Shown: positions 52,637-61,394 of the stretch, piece after piece
How the letters are laid out: each line of letters opens with the position of its first letter
Numbering within the stretch: position 1 is the first letter of the stretch
NCBI RefSeq assembly: GCF_014836325.1
Contig: NZ_JACSQZ010000003.1
Coordinates: 39,468-103,467, forward strand
Origin: Clostridium gallinarum
GTDB lineage: Bacteria > Bacillota > Clostridia > Clostridiales > Clostridiaceae
Direction: 5' to 3'
DNA length: 64,000 bases
Made by a program: the position numbers and the translations under genes
Notes under the pieces: model-generated
The model's input: the letters and a program-made list of their open reading frames with translations, nothing else
Databases searched by the model: none
What the model was told of the DNA's origin: nothing

Positions 52637-55231
52637 TTATTTAATTATTATATTTTCATTTTCTTCATCTACAACTACATTTGATCCATATCCAATTTCG
52701 CCTTTTATTATCTTTCTAGCTAAAGTGTTTTCTAATGTATTTTGGATATATCTCTTTAGTGGTCTTGCTCCATATACTGGATCGTATCCTTCTGTTGCCA
52801 TAAATGTTTTTGCTTTATCAGTTACTTCAAGAGTGATATTCTTATCCTTTAATCTATTAGAAACTTCTTTTAAGAAGATATCTATTATCTTCTTAATTCC
52901 ATTTTCAGATAGAGGTTTAAACATAATTATATCATCTACTCTATTTAAGAATTCAGGTTTAAATCTTAGTTTCATTTCATTCATAACTTGATTTCTAATA
53001 CCTTCATCTACAGTATCTTCATTTTTATTTTCTAAAAGATAACTGCTTCCAATATTTGAAGTCATAATTATTATAGTATTTTTAAAATCTACAGTTTTTC
53101 CTTTATTATCTGTTAATCTACCATCATCTAATATTTGTAGGAAAATATTAAATACATCTTCATGGGCTTTTTCTATTTCATCAAATAGAATTACACTGTA
53201 TGGATTTCTTCTTACTGCTTCTGTAAGTTGACCACCTTCGTCATATCCTACATATCCTGGAGGCGCTCCAACTAATCTAGATACAGAGTGTTTCTCCATA
53301 TATTCAGACATATCTATTCTTATAATATTTTCTTCAGAATCAAATAAGTTTCTAGCTAAAGTTTTTGCAAGTTCTGTTTTACCAACACCTGTAGGCCCTA
53401 AGAATATAAATGAACCTATTGGTTTATTAGCATCTTTAAGTCCTGCTCTTGCTCTAAGTATAGCATTTGAAACAGCAGTTATTGCTTCTTCTTGACCAAT
53501 AACTCTCTTTTCCATTTCACTTTCTAATCTTAGAAGTTTTTCTCTTTCACCTTCTAAAAGATTAGTTACAGGAATTCCAGTCCATTTTGAAAGAATCTTT
53601 GATACTTCCTCTTCTGTTACTTCTTCTTTTAATAAAGCACCTTCATAATTTTCTTTAACTTCAATTTCTTTTTGTTTAATTTCTTCTTCTAATGCTGGAA
53701 TTAAACTATATTGAATTTCAGCAGCTTTATTATAATCGTAATTTCTTTGAGCAGCTTCTAAATCCCCTCTTGCATCATCTAATTTTGTTTTTAAATCTCT
53801 TAAACTAACTATTGCATCCTTTTCTTTTTCAAACTTTGCTGTCATTTCATCATTTCTAGCCTTAAGTTCTGCAATATCCTTTTCCAATGCAACTAATTTC
53901 TTTTTAGAACCTTCATCCTTTTCCTTAGTTAATGCTTCTTTTTCAATTTCTAATTGGAATAATCTTCTTCTTATATTATCAAGCTCTGTTGGAAGAGAAT
54001 CTATTTCTGTTCTTATCATTGCACCAGCTTCATCAATTAAATCAATAGCTTTATCTGGCAGATATCTATCTTGAATATATCTATGAGATAATTTTGCAGC
54101 TGCAATTAAAGCTGAATCATGAATTCTTACTCCATGATGGATTTCAAATCTTTCCTTTAATCCTCTTAATATAGAAATAGCATCTTCTACTGTTGGCTCT
54201 TCTACAATAACAGGTTGGAATCTTCTTTCTAAAGCCTTATCCTTTTCTATATATTGTCTATACTCATCAAAGGTAGTTGCACCTATGCAGTGTAACTCTC
54301 CTCTTGCAAGTAATGGCTTAATTAAGTTCCCAGCATCCATAGCTCCATCAGTTTTACCTGCTCCAACTATAGTATGAATTTCATCTATAAATAGAATTAT
54401 TCTACCTTCACTGCTTTGTACTTCTTTTAATACAGCCTTTAATCTTTCTTCAAATTCTCCTCTATATTTAGCTCCTGCAATTAAAGCTCCCATATCTAAA
54501 GAGAAAATAACTTTATCCTTTAAACCTTCTGGTACATCTCCCTTTATTATTCTTTCAGCTAAACCTTCAACAATAGCAGTTTTACCTACTCCAGGTTCTC
54601 CGATTAATACAGGGTTATTCTTAGTTCTTCTTGATAAAATTCTTATAGCTCTTCTTATTTCTTCATCTCTTCCTATTACAGGATCTAATTTATGTTTTTT
54701 AGCTAGGTCAGTTAAATTAGTACCATACTTTCCTAAAGCATCATAAGTGCCTTCTGGATCTTGAGTTTCAACTCTTTGGTTTCCTCTAACTTCCTTTAAA
54801 ACTTCCATAAAAGTTTTCTTATTAATATTATATTTATCTAATAATCTCTTAACTTCTCCATTTTTATCTACATCAATTATTGCAAGCATTAAATGCTCAA
54901 CACTAATATAAGAATCTTCAAATTTCTTAGCTAAATCTTCTGCTTTTACTAATACTTCTTCTATTTGTCTAGTAGCATAAACCCCAGAAGAGTTTGCACC
55001 TTCGCCTAAAACCTTTGGCATATTTCCTAAAACTCTATTTAAATCATCATTTAGCGATTTAACATTAACCCCCATTTTAGTAAATATATTTGGTATTAAG
55101 CCATCTTCTTGTTCTACTAGGGCTGTAAATAGGTGTATTAACTCTACTTGTTGGTGATTGAACTTAACTGCAATCATACTAGCATTATTTAATGCTTCTT
55201 GAACTCTTAATGTCATTTTATCAATATTCAT
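52637..55231 (-). CDS. clpB: Disaggregase chaperone ClpB
   Basis: An 864-residue two-ring AAA+ disaggregase. The N-terminal Clp domain (residues 1-145) is followed by NBD1 with Walker A GEPGVGKTAIVEG, the long coiled-coil middle domain (about 400-525), and NBD2 with Walker A GPTGVGKTELAKTL. The ClpP-binding loop is absent, which separates it from ClpC/ClpA. It works with DnaK to dissolve aggregates. The frame extends to a GTG at 55240 inside the AAGGAGTG ribosome site; ATG 55231 (MNIDKMTLRVQEAL) is the real start. A CtsR operator covers its promoter. Confidence 0.97.
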   Translation of the reverse strand: MNIDKMTLRVQEALNNASMIAVKFNHQQVELIHLFTALVEQEDGLIPNIFTKMGVNVKSLNDDLNRVLGNMPKVLGEGANSSGVYATRQIEEVLVKAEDLAKKFEDSYISVEHLMLAIIDVDKNGEVKRLLDKYNINKKTFMEVLKEVRGNQRVETQDPEGTYDALGKYGTNLTDLAKKHKLDPVIGRDEEIRRAIRILSRRTKNNPVLIGEPGVGKTAIVEGLAERIIKGDVPEGLKDKVIFSLDMGALIAGAKYRGEFEERLKAVLKEVQSSEGRIILFIDEIHTIVGAGKTDGAMDAGNLIKPLLARGELHCIGATTFDEYRQYIEKDKALERRFQPVIVEEPTVEDAISILRGLKERFEIHHGVRIHDSALIAAAKLSHRYIQDRYLPDKAIDLIDEAGAMIRTEIDSLPTELDNIRRRLFQLEIEKEALTKEKDEGSKKKLVALEKDIAELKARNDEMTAKFEKEKDAIVSLRDLKTKLDDARGDLEAAQRNYDYNKAAEIQYSLIPALEEEIKQKEIEVKENYEGALLKEEVTEEEVSKILSKWTGIPVTNLLEGEREKLLRLESEMEKRVIGQEEAITAVSNAILRARAGLKDANKPIGSFIFLGPTGVGKTELAKTLARNLFDSEENIIRIDMSEYMEKHSVSRLVGAPPGYVGYDEGGQLTEAVRRNPYSVILFDEIEKAHEDVFNIFLQILDDGRLTDNKGKTVDFKNTIIIMTSNIGSSYLLENKNEDTVDEGIRNQVMNEMKLRFKPEFLNRVDDIIMFKPLSENGIKKIIDIFLKEVSNRLKDKNITLEVTDKAKTFMATEGYDPVYGARPLKRYIQNTLENTLARKIIKGEIGYGSNVVVDEENENIIIK

Positions 55232-55276
55232 GTGCTTCACTCCTTTTATATACTACTTATTTTAATCTATATTTAA

Positions 55277-55306
55277 ATAATAATACAAAAGTCAAAGAAA
55301 GTCAAA
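55277..55306 (-). promoter_or_regulatory. clpB promoter with CtsR operator
   Basis: AGTCAAA-GAA-AGTCAAA (55290-55306, plus strand) matches the CtsR heptad repeat RGTCAAA with a 3-bp spacer. It overlaps the minus-strand promoter TTGACT (55305-55300), 17 bp, TATTAT (55282-55277). This predicts heat-inducible repression by CtsR, whose gene is not in this window. Confidence 0.85.
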
Positions 55307-55393
55307 GTTTATTTTAAATTTTAAAAATTTTCTATTTATGCTTAAATAGGATATAATTAAAGTAAATAAACTAATTGAAAAGAGGTGATTTTT

Positions 55394-57460
55394 ATTAGGC
55401 GAGAATATATAAGCTATCCACCGGATTCTCCTATAAAAATATCTTATGCTAATATAAAAGAATATCCAATTCATTGGCATAACTCCATTGAAATACTTTA
55501 TGTATTAAGAGGAAGTATTAATGTTAATGTAGATACAGATTCTTTTAAAGTTTTAGAAAGAGAAATGGAAATTATAAATGTAGATGAAGCTCATAGAATT
55601 TATAGCAATGAAGATAATAGAGTTCTTATATTTCATATAGATCCATACTTCTTTGAAAAGTATTATAAAGATATTAATAATATCTTCTTTTATACTAATT
55701 CAACAGATGACGGAGCTCAAGATGGCGAGGAATATGATATATTAAGAGATTTTTTAGCAAAGCTTTTATGCGAATCTGTTCAAAAGCTTGATGACTATGA
55801 TGAGGAAATAGAATCACTTTTAATAGATTTATTATACCATCTTGTAAACAACTTCCATTATCTAACCTATGAAAAAGAAGAGTTAAAAGATAAATCTGAA
55901 CAACTAGCTAGGTATCATAGAATTTCAAAGTATATTTTTAATAATTATGATAGTAATATTACGTTACAAGAAATAGCTAAAAAAGAATTTTTAAGTCCAC
56001 ATTATTTATCGCATGAAATTAAATATGCTACAGGCTATAGCTTTACAGACTTAGTTAATTTAACAAGAGTTGAAGAATCAGTAAAACTTTTACTTGATAG
56101 TGATTTAAGTATTTCTGATATCTCAGATGAAGTTGGATTTTCTCATGTAAGATATTTAAATAAAAACTTTAAAATTTACTATGGTTGCACTCCACTTCAG
56201 TATAGAAAAAAGAATAAACTAACTGAAAAAGAATATGAAGCAGCTAAAAAAATAGAAGCTTTAAATATTGAAGATGCTTTAGAATATTTAGCTACTAATT
56301 TAGATGATTATGAACGCTTCAATTATGAAAATAAGTTATGGAAACTTCATATTGATATGGATGAAAGTCTTGGAGAGTTTAATAAAGATTATAGCGAAAT
56401 AATAAACTTAGATGATGCCTTTGATTTATTATTAGAAGATAATAAAGACCTTTTAGAGGAAATTCAAGAAGAGCTTCATTTTAAATATGCAAGAGTTGAA
56501 AATATGTTTAATAGTGATATGGGAGTCTTCCCAAAAGCTGATTTCTATAATTGGAATAAGGCAAAAAGTGTAATTGAATTTTTAGATTATATTGATTTAA
56601 AACCTCTTATACTTATTGATAATTCTAACTTTACTTTAGAGAAATATATTCATGTATTAAAAAGCTTTTTTGAATACTTTTCTGAAATAGATTATATAGA
56701 TATTTCAAAATTTAAATTTCAATTTACTCCTGCTATAGAAAAATCAATAAAAGAAGCTTTACTAACTTTCTTAATTGATGAGTATAATTTAGATGTTATA
56801 GAAGAAAATTTTGTTTGTAATAAAACTTTAAATAAAATATATGATACAACCTTTATGTTACCTTTTATAATTCATAATACAATATTTAATAAAAATAAAT
56901 TAAATTTCTTAAGAGCCTTTGATGTATTAGAAAAAGAAATAAGTTTAACTAACGAAGTGTTTATAGGGGCACCAGGTCTTGTTAATGATATGGGTATAAG
57001 AAAGCCTTCATATTATGCTTATTACCTACTTAGTAAATTAGGTAATGAAATTGTTGCTATAGATAATGGACTTATAGTTACTAAAAAAGATGGTGAATAC
57101 TGTATTTTATTATATTCATATACTGATGAATTAGAAACTCTAGAAAATTACGAAGATATTTTCACTAAGCGTGGTAAAAGAAAAATTTATAAGAAAAAAA
57201 TATCTTTAAACATAGAAAATATCAAAAAAGCATCTAGAATAATTACTTATGAAATTAGTGAAAAGATAGGTTCATCTTATAATTATTGGCTCTCAATGGG
57301 ATCTCCAGATAGATTAAATAAAGAAGAAAAGGAAATATTACAAAGAGCTTCTTTTCCTAAGATTGAATTTAAATATTCAAAGAAAAATACAGTTTTAAAT
57401 ATAATTACTGAACTTAATGGATACCATGCAAAGCTAATTTTAATAAAAAACATTAAATAA
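55394..57460 (+). CDS. Large AraC-family regulator with N-terminal cupin and long C-terminal domain
   Basis: About 688 residues. Cupin-type sensor (about 15-115; IHWHNSIEILYVLRGSINVN), AraC double helix-turn-helix at about 175-275 (ITLQEIAKKEFLSPHYLSHE and ISDISDEVGFSHVRYLNKNF), then about 410 residues that look like a degenerate glycoside-hydrolase-39-type domain. Known relatives act as sugar-responsive regulators; the ligand is unknown. The start is unusual: GAGGTGA at 55383-55389 fits an ATT at 55394, giving RREYISYPPD. The only GTG (55385) lies inside the ribosome site. Divergent from clpB, with its own terminator. Confidence 0.8.
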   Translation: MRREYISYPPDSPIKISYANIKEYPIHWHNSIEILYVLRGSINVNVDTDSFKVLEREMEIINVDEAHRIYSNEDNRVLIFHIDPYFFEKYYKDINNIFFYTNSTDDGAQDGEEYDILRDFLAKLLCESVQKLDDYDEEIESLLIDLLYHLVNNFHYLTYEKEELKDKSEQLARYHRISKYIFNNYDSNITLQEIAKKEFLSPHYLSHEIKYATGYSFTDLVNLTRVEESVKLLLDSDLSISDISDEVGFSHVRYLNKNFKIYYGCTPLQYRKKNKLTEKEYEAAKKIEALNIEDALEYLATNLDDYERFNYENKLWKLHIDMDESLGEFNKDYSEIINLDDAFDLLLEDNKDLLEEIQEELHFKYARVENMFNSDMGVFPKADFYNWNKAKSVIEFLDYIDLKPLILIDNSNFTLEKYIHVLKSFFEYFSEIDYIDISKFKFQFTPAIEKSIKEALLTFLIDEYNLDVIEENFVCNKTLNKIYDTTFMLPFIIHNTIFNKNKLNFLRAFDVLEKEISLTNEVFIGAPGLVNDMGIRKPSYYAYYLLSKLGNEIVAIDNGLIVTKKDGEYCILLYSYTDELETLENYEDIFTKRGKRKIYKKKISLNIENIKKASRIITYEISEKIGSSYNYWLSMGSPDRLNKEEKEILQRASFPKIEFKYSKKNTVLNIITELNGYHAKLILIKNIK

Positions 57461-57503
57461 AAGTACAGAGAAACCAAAATTTATGGTTTCTTTGTACTTT
57501 TTT
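57460..57503 (+). terminator. Terminator of the AraC-type gene
   Basis: AAAGTACAGAGAAACCA pairs with TGGTTTCTTTGTACTTT with one mismatch, followed by TTT, at the stop codon. Confidence 0.9.
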
Positions 57504-57527
57504 ATTTAATTAACAAGATTATTAATA

Positions 57528-57559
57528 ACTTAAATGTACTTAAAAGTACACATTTAAGT
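57528..57559. other. Palindrome upstream of the 30-codon gene
   Basis: ACTTAAATGTACTT pairs with AAGTACACATTTAAGT with one bulged base. It lies about 75 bp before the small frame at 57634 and could be an operator or hairpin. No T run follows. Confidence 0.4.
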
Positions 57560-57633
57560 CAATGATTTTTACATTAAATAAAAGTATAATTTAAATATAG
57601 TTAAGATTGAAAAAAAGAAAGGGTTGATTATTA

Positions 57634-57726
57634 ATGAGAGGACTATTTTTTGTACCTAGTATATTTTCAAAATATTCATTATTAAATATATTATCTGCAT
57701 TCTTTCACCCAATGAAAAGAAATTAA
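57634..57726 (+). CDS. 30-residue small peptide, hypothetical
   Basis: MRGLFFVPSIFSKYSLLNIL plus ten more residues ending in KRN. Hydrophobic and mildly basic, without a classical cleavable signal. GAAAGGG lies about 12 nt before the ATG. It stands alone between the AraC gene and repeats R9 and R10, opposite the tandem HTH-TPR genes. Could be a toxic or signalling peptide, or a chance frame. Confidence 0.4.
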   Translation: MRGLFFVPSIFSKYSLLNILSAFFHPMKRN

Positions 57727-57743
57727 TATAAAAGTTTAAATAT

Positions 57744-57867
57744 AAAAAGTATTAAAATATCATAACTATGTTCCATAGAACTTCAAGGCACATATCTATG
57801 ATATTTTAATACGTCAAAACTTAAGCAAAAAAATAAAAGGTATTGCTACCTTTTATTTTTTTGCTTT
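57744..57867 (+). repeat. Divergent two-hairpin repeat R9 (third hairpin 1 type)
   Basis: Hairpin 1 has a perfect 16-bp stem, GTATTAAAATATCATA (57749-57764) with TATGATATTTTAATAC (57797-57812). The core is reduced. The linker-like CAAAACTTAAG follows. Hairpin 2 is a perfect 19-bp stem, AGCAAAAAAATAAAAGGTA (57824-57842) with 57847-57865. Confidence 0.7.
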
Positions 57868-58004
57868 AGGAAATTATAAAAATATTACCCTTTAAATAAT
57901 ATTTTTATAATTTCCTTCCTTCAGTTTGTAAAGAGATAAACATTGTATGACGGTGACTTGGAACGCATGTGACGGAGCAAGGAATATAATGTTTATCTCT
58001 TTTT
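57868..58004 (-). repeat. Two-hairpin repeat R10 (type I hairpin plus palindromic hairpin 2)
   Basis: Minus-strand copy abutting R9. Type I arms GAGATAAACATT (57933-57944) and AATGTTTATCTC (57988-57999), full core, linker, and a hairpin 2 built from AGGAAATTATAAAAATATT and its inverse (57868-57918). It ends at the stop codon of the HTH-TPR gene, followed by a T run on the plus strand. Confidence 0.85.
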
Positions 58005-58006
58005 TA

Positions 58007-59266
58007 TCACTCTTTATCTAACTTCATTGCTAAAGTAAAATATTTTAAAGAATCTTTTACTTCTCCAAGTTTGTAATACATTTCAGCCATATCTAAATAT
58101 CTTTCATGTCTTTTTTCTTTATTTGCAAATTTAAATAAAGAATCCAAGGATAAATTCATATACATTTCAGCTTGTACATATAATCCCTTCTTTTGAAGAA
58201 TCATTCCCTTTAAATAATAAGCTTCTTCAATTAAATCTATTTCTTTAGAGTTAATGGCTGAATTTAATGCTTTATCTGTAATTTCATAAGCAATATCATA
58301 CTCTTTATTCTCATATAAAGTTCTTATACATGAATTTAAAAATCTAACATACTTCATTTCATCTATAGTTGGAAATAATTCTATTCCTTCTTTAATTTCT
58401 TCTATAGCTTTATCTCTATTATTTGCATAAAAATAACTTTTACCACTTTTCCCCTTTGCAATAGCTAAAACTATAGGATTTTCCTTTTTATATTTATATG
58501 CTAACTCCATGTATTTTTCTGACTCATCTTTTTTAAGCTTTATACAAACATTAGCAAAACAGTGATATATATCACCCTTTTCTAAATCTTTCTCTATATA
58601 ATTTATGTATTTTAGAGCTTCATTCATAGTCTTATATGTTTTTTCTAACATTCCTAATTTTTCATAGGATTTTCCTTGTCTATATGAAATATAAGCATAA
58701 TCAGCTTTATTAAAATTCTTCTCAGAAATTATTAAATTTCTAGCTCTATCAAAGTAATTTATAGCCTCATTATAATCTTTAATACTGTAAAAGAACGTAG
58801 CCATGTCTTTATAGTAAATAATTGTATTCTCGCGAGTATTATTTTTTTGATATAAATCATAATATTGTGATATGATTAACTGTATATTTTCAACTTTGTT
58901 TTTCTTTACATAATGTTTAAATAACTTATGTATAAGTTCAAAGGCCAAATCATTATAAGAATATTCTAAAGCATAGTTTAAATTATGATTTATTACATTA
59001 TCCATCTCTTCATCAGGAACTAAATCTCTATTTATTAATTGAAGATTACCTATAATTTGTTCTTCAACATCTCTAACTAAATATTCATAATCAAGCCCTA
59101 ACTTTTTAGAAATATACTCTAAAATATCCTTATCAGCTTTTATTTTTCCATTCTCAATGCAGCTCATTTTCGATATAGAAACCTTATCCCCACATAATTC
59201 CTTTAGAGTTATTCCTTGATATACTCTTGCCCTTTTTATCTTTTCTCCAGTTGATAGTATTTCCAT
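58007..59266 (-). CDS. HTH-TPR regulator, RRNPP-like (second of tandem pair)
   Basis: A 419-residue protein. An N-terminal xre-type helix-turn-helix (residues 6-62; GEKIKRARVYQGITLKELCG) is followed by about nine tetratricopeptide-like repeats to the C-terminus. HTH plus nine TPR and this length match NprR-type members of the RRNPP family, which bind secreted peptides. It lies 18 bp downstream of a paralogue with the same layout, so the pair arose by duplication. Neither has an obvious signal-peptide-encoding pheromone gene directly behind it. AGCGGGGG is the ribosome site. Confidence 0.75.
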   Translation of the reverse strand: MEILSTGEKIKRARVYQGITLKELCGDKVSISKMSCIENGKIKADKDILEYISKKLGLDYEYLVRDVEEQIIGNLQLINRDLVPDEEMDNVINHNLNYALEYSYNDLAFELIHKLFKHYVKKNKVENIQLIISQYYDLYQKNNTRENTIIYYKDMATFFYSIKDYNEAINYFDRARNLIISEKNFNKADYAYISYRQGKSYEKLGMLEKTYKTMNEALKYINYIEKDLEKGDIYHCFANVCIKLKKDESEKYMELAYKYKKENPIVLAIAKGKSGKSYFYANNRDKAIEEIKEGIELFPTIDEMKYVRFLNSCIRTLYENKEYDIAYEITDKALNSAINSKEIDLIEEAYYLKGMILQKKGLYVQAEMYMNLSLDSLFKFANKEKRHERYLDMAEMYYKLGEVKDSLKYFTLAMKLDKE

Positions 59267-59284
59267 TTACAACCCCCGCTTGAA

Positions 59285-60586
59285 TTAATTTTTAAGTATT
59301 CCTATCTTCCTAAAAATATTAACTCCTTCATCTAAATATTTAGCTGCTTCAATATCTTTTTTATTGTCTATGTAAAATTTCCCAATACTTATTGCTAATT
59401 GCCCTGCTTGTTTTTGTAGATTATTACTTATAGCTAACTCATAAGTATCTAGTAATACATATTCAGCTTCTTTATACATTTCTTTTAGTATATATATTCT
59501 ATACCATAATAAATTAAGTTCTATTAAATTCTCTATATCACTTTCGCTTAGATAAGATTTTACTTCATTTAAAACTTCTTCACATTTATTAATATCCTTT
59601 AATTTAATATAATTTTCACATATATTCATTAAAGTATTAACTATTTTTGAATCTTTTCTTCTAGCTCTAATTTCTTTAGAAATTTCATAATGCTTAAAAG
59701 ATTCTTCTATATTTTCAAACTCATAGAATAATTTTCCTAAATTATTTTCTATTTCTGAAATATTATTTAATTCATCTAACTCTTTGTAAACTTCTAAAGT
59801 TTTTTCAGAGTATTTTATAGCATTTGTTAAATCTCCTTTTTTATTATATTCTTCTGATAATAATAAAAGAGTTTTTGCATAATCTTCTCTATTTTGAACT
59901 TGTTCAAATTTGCTTTTTGCTAAGAATGAATAATTTATTGCTTGGTTAATATCTTCAGTATTATTATAAGCTTGTGCCATGTAATAATATATTTCTCCAA
60001 GTAAAGAATCTTCACCTATATTATTATCTAAGTAGACCTTTTCAGCTTGTCTTAGGTAACTACTTGCTGATTGATATGCTTTTTGCTTTAAAGTTATCTT
60101 TCCTAAATTTAAAAAAGTATTTATTATTTCCTCATAATTATTATTTTTTATAAATATTACATTTGAAGATAAGAAAAATTGTTGAGCTAAAGTTAATTCC
60201 CCCTTAGCTTTATATATTTGTGCTCTTAAATATATAATCTTTGCTTTTCTATACTCTAAATTATACTTTTCTACATAATATAGAGCATTTTCTATGTACT
60301 TTTCTCCAGTTATATAATCTCCAGATAATATATATGATTCTGCAATTTTTTCATAATATATACTTATTTTTTCAGCTTGGCTTTCCTCAGATTCCATTAA
60401 ATATTCTACAGAAGTTTGAAGAGCTGCTGCTAAATATTCAAGTAAATCCATAGAAGGATTAGATCTTCCTGACTCAACTAAACTAATTTGACCAGGTGTT
60501 ATTCTATCTCCAGCTAAATCTTTAAGAGTCATGTCTAATTCTTTTCGTCTTCTTTTTATTTTTTCTCCTAATGCAAGAATTTCCAT
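59285..60586 (-). CDS. HTH-TPR regulator, RRNPP-like (first of tandem pair)
   Basis: A 433-residue paralogue of the next gene. Its HTH (residues 6-62) has the same frame (ALGEKIKRRRKELDMTLKDL, ITPGQISLVESGRSNPSMDL), followed by TPR repeats such as AESYILSGDYITGEKYIENA and IYYYMAQAYNNTEDINQAIN. Roles in the family include cell-cell signalling, sporulation and toxin control. Ligand and targets here are unknown. The 300 bp upstream are very A+T-rich; no promoter was convincing. Confidence 0.75.
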   Translation of the reverse strand: MEILALGEKIKRRRKELDMTLKDLAGDRITPGQISLVESGRSNPSMDLLEYLAAALQTSVEYLMESEESQAEKISIYYEKIAESYILSGDYITGEKYIENALYYVEKYNLEYRKAKIIYLRAQIYKAKGELTLAQQFFLSSNVIFIKNNNYEEIINTFLNLGKITLKQKAYQSASSYLRQAEKVYLDNNIGEDSLLGEIYYYMAQAYNNTEDINQAINYSFLAKSKFEQVQNREDYAKTLLLLSEEYNKKGDLTNAIKYSEKTLEVYKELDELNNISEIENNLGKLFYEFENIEESFKHYEISKEIRARRKDSKIVNTLMNICENYIKLKDINKCEEVLNEVKSYLSESDIENLIELNLLWYRIYILKEMYKEAEYVLLDTYELAISNNLQKQAGQLAISIGKFYIDNKKDIEAAKYLDEGVNIFRKIGILKN

Positions 60587-61002
60587 TAATATTCTTCCTT
60601 TTCATTATTATATAATTAATAATATTTAAAATTTGTTAATATTTTAGATTATATCATAAATTATAATATTATAGTAGCTAATTTAAACCTAAAAATTACC
60701 ATTTAGATTTTTTTCGTCAAAATTTAATATAAACACAAAATTTTTTCATTATTTTTTTCTTTTTATTATTATATCATTAAATTCATTAAAAGTAATAGAA
60801 AATTTCAAAAATTTTCTATATAAAACAAATAATTTATAATATTCTTTCAATATATATAATAAAAAGATAAATTAATTTTATATTAAACTTTTGTGATTCT
60901 AAGGACTTAAGTCACTAAATTATTTATTTTCATTTTTTCTATAATTATATTCAAATTAATATAAGTAATGTTAGATAATTTTGTTAATATTAAAATATTA
61001 TT

Positions 61003-61079
61003 TACATAGTAAAACTTTAACCCTTACAAACCGAAGTTTAGAAAGTATAAAAGGGAATTTGCTTAAAAACAAATTCCCT
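61003..61079 (+). repeat. Degenerate two-hairpin repeat R11
   Basis: CATAGTAAAACTTTAACCCT resembles the right arm of the type II hairpin. ACAAACCGAAGTTTAGAAAG resembles the linker. AGGGAATTTG (61052-61061) and CAAATTCCCT (61070-61079) form hairpin 2. No left arm is recognisable. The rest of the 502-bp gap, 60587-61002, shows nothing but A+T-rich sequence. The hairpin also serves as terminator of the small gene at 61089. Confidence 0.55.
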
Positions 61080-61088
61080 AAATAAAAT

Positions 61089-61262
61089 TTACCTCATATA
61101 TCCCATTACCATGTCACAAGTATTTTCTGCCATATTTATAGCTCTTCTTCCAACTCTTCTTAAATTCTTTTGAGTTCTTCTATCTAATTGTGGTAATATA
61201 ACAGCACTAACTGCCATTCCAACTACAGCACCAGCTGCCATTCCTTTTAAAGTTCTTAGCAT
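61089..61262 (-). CDS. 57-residue YtxH-like small protein
   Basis: MLRTLKGMAAGAVVGMAVSA then VILPQLDRRTQKNLRRVGRR and a helical tail with one Cys. The N-terminal Gly/Ala membrane-type helix followed by a basic helix resembles YtxH-like or small clostridial envelope proteins. ATAGGGGTG precedes the ATG. Monocistronic, ending in the hairpin of R11. Function unknown. Confidence 0.7.
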   Translation of the reverse strand: MLRTLKGMAAGAVVGMAVSAVILPQLDRRTQKNLRRVGRRAINMAENTCDMVMGYMR

Positions 61263-61394
61263 TTTATCACCCCTATTTAATATTTTCTTACTTTATTATT
61301 TGTATTTCTCAATTATTTATTCAGGCAAATAAAAAACAGAGTTTTTTTTACAGGGGTTTTTAACCAAACTAGATAAAAAATTTAAAACAATCTT

